Positions 59,945-64,000 of a DNA stretch of 64,000 nt are shown here, one piece after another (within the stretch, counting starts at the first letter, position 1; every line of letters starts with the position of its first letter). The notes beneath the pieces were generated by a model. The model was given only the letters and a program-made list of their open reading frames with translations, was not told the origin of the DNA and did no database searches. The stretch spans positions 62,001 through 126,000 of the forward strand of contig JAXGGA010001095.1 of the NCBI GenBank assembly GCA_038373865.1, given 5' to 3'. The position numbers were made by a program, and so were the translations under genes. The DNA is from Uloborus plumipes (lineage: Eukaryota > Arthropoda > Arachnida > Araneae > Uloboridae).

Positions 59945-60138
59945 CCTGCCAACATGTCTACCTAGAAAATCTTACAATTTTCTCTACGAAACCGTGCAAT
60001 AAATAGCCTATTTCTTGATGAAAATCAGACATTAAATAAGTTATTGTAATTATATCACTGACACTTTTCAGCAATTATCTTTTATTAGAATTAACATTTT
60101 AACTTACATTGTACGGCCAAAACGTACAAGTTGGCAGG
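59945..60138. mobile_element. Short TA-flanked MITE
   Basis: Inverted ends are CCTGCCAACATGT on the left and CCTGCCAACTTGTACG read inward from the right. TA flanks both sides (59943-59944 and 60139-60140). The 194-bp interior is AT-rich and non-coding. The superfamily is uncertain; a Tc1/mariner-class parent is inferred from the TA flanks. Confidence 0.7.
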
Positions 60139-60140
60139 TA

Positions 60141-61410
60141 TGCAGTAATGTTCGTTAAGAATTAAGATGTTATGAATATTTTTTATTTCTTACAAAGAAA
60201 CAAGACAGTATCATTCGACATACTGAAAATAAAAAAAAGTATTTCTAACTGCAACGTAGATAATTATTAAAAAAAAAAAAGCACGAAAGAATAAACTCGA
60301 CAAATAAAATCTAAGCATTCATAAAGCAAAAGAGTTCTATTCGAAGTAATTTTAATGAGTATTTATCGAGTATTTTCTGTAAAACAACATTTTTTAAACT
60401 AATTGGACACGCAAAGAAGTAGAATTGAAAACTAAAAGTTGAATTCAGTTTATAGAACTAAAATATCATATTTATAGTACAAAGAAAAGGTAAACTAAAA
60501 TATATTTCCCAAGAATTCATTTCCATTAAAGAATGAGTTTGGATTCATAGAATCATCTCACACTTCCCTTAGCAAAGAATAAATATTTTTAAGTATGAAA
60601 TATTGAAAGCATGTGGATAAATTTTGTCTTCAAATCTAAGTAATTAGTTTTATAACATTTAAAAATACAGTACAAAAGGTGTTTACTTAGACACTTTTGT
60701 CAAACCAGGATTTAAATCAAGTGAGAAACTATTTAAATGATGAGACTATAGAGAGCAGGAGTAAAAATTATTTTTTATGTTGGCATAAAAATGCTTTGGC
60801 TCCCAAAGTTTATTTTTAAACGATCTGTATAATTTATATTAAAATAGAAAAACTAGCTTTCTAAAAAAAAACTTTAGTTTTCGCAAAACACAAAGTAGTG
60901 TGTTAATTGATTAAAGTCATTGATTTTAACCATGATGTAATACGACCATTCCTATATTTTAAGCATGGGCTTTCTTTTTTGTTCTCAATACGACGTACGG
61001 GTGATGAAAACACGTGCGCAGCGACGAACGTCATAAAAATTTGCATGAGTGTAGCCATAGCTTAAGATTAATATAAGATCTTAGAAGCAAGACTTTTGAG
61101 CCAGGCCATACCTACGGCGGTGATAAGATTCGTTTGACCTTCTTTGCTAGTCAATGCAAGTTTGGTTTCATAAAAGATATGTTATGCACATTCATGCATC
61201 ACGTGTTTTCCAACTGTAATGTATGTTATTTTTTCTGAAATTGCTACAAACTAAATTGATGTGAATAATTGTCTAATATGTTTTGTTAGCACTCGCGCGT
61301 TTTCCGTTCCACTTTCCTTTTGAATGGGATGAAAGTGATGAATGACACGTACGTTGTGGCATGCGGTCGTGAAAAGTCACTCAATTCAACTGGTAAAAAA
61401 GGCATGCAGA
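60141..61410. other. AT-rich spacer, no gene seen
   Basis: AT-rich, with slightly more complex sequence at about 60960-61330 that I cannot assign. No supported gene. Confidence 0.6.
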
Positions 61411-61412
61411 AT

Positions 61413-61733
61413 CACTGTAAAAAATTAATGTTGTTTTTACAGAATAAAAAAGCTAATTTTATAGTAGCGAACTGCAAAATTGCTATTTTTACTGTTTATT
61501 ACCGGGCATTTTACAGTTTTGAACTGGAACTTTTGCTGCCAGTATTGCAGTATTGTTTTTACAGTATAATACAGCTAAATTTTACGGCATTAAACTGTAA
61601 AATTTCGAACTTTACAGTAAGAAACTGTTAAATTGCTAGTTTTACAGTTTATTATTGATTATTTTATAGTTTTAAATTGGAACCTTGGCTGCCAGTATTA
61701 TACTGTAAAAACAGTTATTTATTTTTTGCAGTG
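61413..61733 (+). mobile_element. Modular ACTGTAAAA MITE, copy C
   Basis: The best-preserved copy at its ends. It begins CACTGTAAAAAATTAATG and, read inward on the minus strand, also begins CACTGCAAAAAATAAAT; both lead into TTTTTACAG. It contains two copies of the CTGCCAGTATT segment (near 61541 and 61691), confirming the dimeric organisation seen in copy A. Its length is 321 bp. AT dinucleotides flank it rather than the TA seen at copy A. The 103-codon frame across it is a by-product of the repeat. Confidence 0.8.
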
Positions 61734-61735
61734 AT

Positions 61736-62150
61736 CGTATGCCTTTCCTTCAATATCCTTTTCTTCACCTTGAAGAAGAAAAGAGATAGCCCATAAGTGG
61801 AGTTATATTATAAGCTACGTTATAAGCACATGTAATAATAATCACAATTTTTGATTTTGAGGTAAAATATCTGATTTAGCTACAGTGAAAAATAACTTTA
61901 ATAATATGACTCTTGGTAGTAATATCCATGACTCTTTTATAGGCAATGGAACACGTGGATATTGAATGAAGTATTTTCCAACCAAAGGCAGTAATTATGT
62001 GCCAGTACTTGGTACCAAGGATTAAGCTTCTATAGCCATAAACGTTAGAATAAGCTGTTTTATAAACATTCCAATGTGTACGAAACGGGGCTCAAACGAA
62101 AAAATCGATTCATAGCTGTAAGCAAGATGAGGGAGGCATTTGCAAGCAGT
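61736..62150. other. AT-rich spacer, no gene seen
   Basis: No supported feature. Confidence 0.6.
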
Positions 62151-62750
62151 AAACATCTTTTTTAATTACTCTTGAAAGAGGAGAAGGGCTGCGGAGATTG
62201 TTTTTGTTTCTATTAAAACCGGACTTGAACCGTAACCGAAAAATACCCCATTTCTTCCCTCAACAAATGACATTTATTTATTGGCTGATAAATATCAGGA
62301 GGGCGGGGAGGAAATGGTCCTTAAAAGAGAGAATTTTTCCTATTTGAGAGCAAAACTTGATAGAAAATCCCAAAATCAAATTCGAAATCTATCTTCCCTT
62401 AATGAACGTCATTCCTTTTAACATGCCAGAAACTGAACATTAATTACACGTTGAAAGTCCTAATGACGGCGAAAAAAATTCGTTAACAGCAATTAAGTCA
62501 CTTATTAATTACGTTATGATGAGAAATAAGCTTTCGTTAATCTGCCCCGAAAGCCTCCCAAAAGTAATAAAATTAGCCTAAGTATAACCAAAAGTTAATA
62601 GGATTTTTTTCTATCTCTCCGCTATGCTGTCATATGCTGGCTGGAGGATACTGCCCGGTGTTTAGCACCAGCTGATTATAAGAAGTACTGCAGAAAACAG
62701 AATAAGGGACAAGAGGGGAAAAAAAGGGTTTTTATTTATTTGCATCACTT
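62150..62750. other. Less AT-rich island with many homeodomain-type cores
   Basis: Complex sequence with repeated TAATTA/ATTAAT-type cores around 62435-62520, for example CATTAATTACACG and CTTATTAATTACG. All frames I followed are closed. It resembles the other candidate conserved non-coding blocks. Confidence 0.35.
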
Positions 62751-62946
62751 CGCAAAATAACACGGATAACCACATGAATATATTTTTTACTGATACTTTT
62801 CTAACAATGCTACTTTTTACATCTATTTCAATTAGTTGTAAATACAGCCTACCATAAACTTACGGGGGGAGGGGAGCCTCTACAATCCAGAAATGAATAC
62901 AGTATTTCAAAAAAGAAAAACTATTTATAACTAATTTAATATATAA

Positions 62947-62955
<9 letters not shown>

Positions 62956-63030
<75 letters not shown>
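62956..63030. repeat. (AT)n microsatellite, about 37 units
   Basis: A long AT array preceded by a few imperfect ATATTAT units. Confidence 0.95.
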
Positions 63031-63031
<1 letters not shown>

Positions 63032-63037
<6 letters not shown>

Positions 63038-63470
63038 CGACGAGATTGATGGATGTGAAAGAAACTCAGTAATCATTTCCAATATTTTCTTAAAAATAAT
63101 TAGTTGTTCTTTTTAATAGCATAATACACCAAATCATTAACTTCATAAAATTGAATCCATTTTGGGAAATTATAGTATAATTACATATTATGATAAGCGA
63201 TAAGTTAAAAATTATTTTTGTTTATGGCGAGATACTTCTTCAAACAATGAAGTGCTTGAGTACAGATGAGAATTTTCACTTGATAACAATTGTTTATGAG
63301 CAGTTTACCTTGAAATAACATTGTATTTCGCGATAAGAATACACTCATTTAATGAGGTATATTTTTGGCTTTAAAGGTAATAACCAGTTTGGCTAAGATG
63401 GTACTTAAGCTCTAAGCATAATTACATCTTAATACTACAACCAGGCCTTAAAGTTCTTAGCTAGCGAGCT
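63032..63470. other. AT-rich spacer, no gene seen
   Basis: No supported feature between the AT microsatellite and the mariner end. Confidence 0.6.
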
Positions 63471-63475
63471 ATATA

Positions 63476-64000
63476 CGAGGCGTGTTTTTAAAGTAAGTAC
63501 TGTTTGGGGATAAATTAAAACACAAGCAAAGATATCTTTATAACTTTTTTTTACATGAAAGCCCATACCTTAAACTACTTTTCTACATTATTGCCACCAA
63601 TTAGAAAGGCACTTAGCATATCGAACAATCAGCTTTTGAAGTTCCTCTTCAAAGAAATATGCCGTCACTGCATTACGATCATCCTGACATCACCGCTATT
63701 GTCGTGGCACTAGATAGCCGCCGAGGTGCTGCTTCAGATGTAAAAACAGGTAGTAGTCACTGGTTGCTCGATCTGGGCTACTTTTGCGCAAAATCTTCAT
63801 TAATGAAGGAAGGTCGACCACACTTTGTTCCTCGGTGTGCACATTACAGGGGCCATCTTTGAACCCTGAGACTCAAATCCTAACCATTCCATCACTCATT
63901 GTGGATTCACCATTCTAGCGATGAATATCGATAGCTTTTGAACCTTTTGCAGTTAAAAAATGAGCTACCGCCAGTACCTCACAGTCGCCGGCACTCTCAG
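63476..64000 (-). mobile_element. Mariner-family element, internally deleted, cut by the window edge
   Basis: The plus-strand left boundary follows TA at 63474-63475 and reads CGAGGCGTGTTTTTAAAGTA, matching the terminal inverted repeat style of arthropod mariners. It is the 3' end of the element, since the transposase relic runs on the minus strand. The 5' terminal repeat and the start codon lie beyond 64000. The element lacks a large internal part and cannot encode an active enzyme. Confidence 0.85.
63588..64000 (-). pseudogene. Broken mariner transposase (DD34D family), internal deletion plus stops
   Basis: One continuous minus-strand frame can be followed from about 63998 down to a stop at 63588-63590. 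Its start resembles the mariner N-terminal helix-turn-helix region: a CEV...HFL.AKG....IHR motif, then MSDGMVR, then F.DGR/P.NVH.EE. It then jumps directly to SPDRATSDYYLFLHLKQHLG, which corresponds to the conserved SPDLAPSDYHLF block holding the third catalytic Asp. The C-terminal end has FFEEELQKLIVRYAKCL. At least four in-frame stops interrupt it. The segment with the first two catalytic Asp residues is missing, so about half of the usual 340-350 residues are gone. It is inactive. Confidence 0.85.

Noticed and set aside
61320..61631. 103-codon plus-strand frame
   Set aside because: It lies mostly within MITE copy C, and a similar 74-codon frame occurs in copy B.

Overview
The window looks like intergenic or deep intronic DNA from an arthropod nuclear genome. 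A spider or other chelicerate is my best guess, at moderate to low confidence. The base composition is strongly AT-rich, with long A/T homopolymers, five (AT)n microsatellites and no compact gene arrangement. Two tRNA-derived SINEs, several TA-flanked MITEs, PIF/Harbinger-like and hAT-like elements and a mariner relic are the usual repeat complement of such genomes. The guess of chelicerate rests on the style of the mariner and SINE sequences recalled from arthropod genomes, not on a search.

I find no protein-coding gene that I can support. The open frames are short (60-155 codons), many start at non-ATG codons, many lie over low-complexity DNA or on both strands at once, and none shows a recognisable domain. 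The one exception is a broken mariner transposase (63588-64000, minus strand). I also see no functional tRNA, rRNA or snRNA gene, no CRISPR array and no bacterial-type operon.

Layout. 1-12950: AT-rich DNA with a CGATA/TATCGATA cluster (about 3979-4070), a Tigger-like transposon end (5614-5675), a diverged 261-bp-period tandem duplication (6864-7345) and less AT-rich islands near 4920-5160, 5680-6240, 9760-10560 and 11160-11690. 12958-15007: a transposon cluster made of a TA-flanked MITE, a PIF/Harbinger-like element with TTA duplications 6 bp beyond the MITE's flanking TA, and a MITE built of ACTGTAAAA modules. 15900-37260: AT-rich DNA broken by islands. One carries a CTCF-like site beside a CACGTG palindrome (16120-16201), and one has three CAGCTG E-boxes exactly 15 bp apart (33488-33523). 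37260-46290: AT-rich DNA with a nested hairpin (40443-40513) and a homeodomain-type motif cluster (42124-42248). 46296-64000: the most repeat-dense part. It holds two copies of one SINE in opposite orientation, a MITE carrying five CRE/ATF-type sites (50142-50424), two more copies of the ACTGTAAAA MITE, a 50-bp-period minisatellite, an hAT-like element, another TA-flanked MITE and the mariner relic at the right edge.

The most coherent reading is a gene desert of alternating very AT-rich spacer and roughly twenty less AT-rich islands of 0.2-1.5 kb. The islands contain palindromes and motifs of homeodomain, POU, bHLH, bZIP and CTCF type, and resemble the conserved non-coding blocks around developmental regulators. 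That is inference from composition and motifs; conservation cannot be tested here. The recent mobile elements sit mostly in the spacer.
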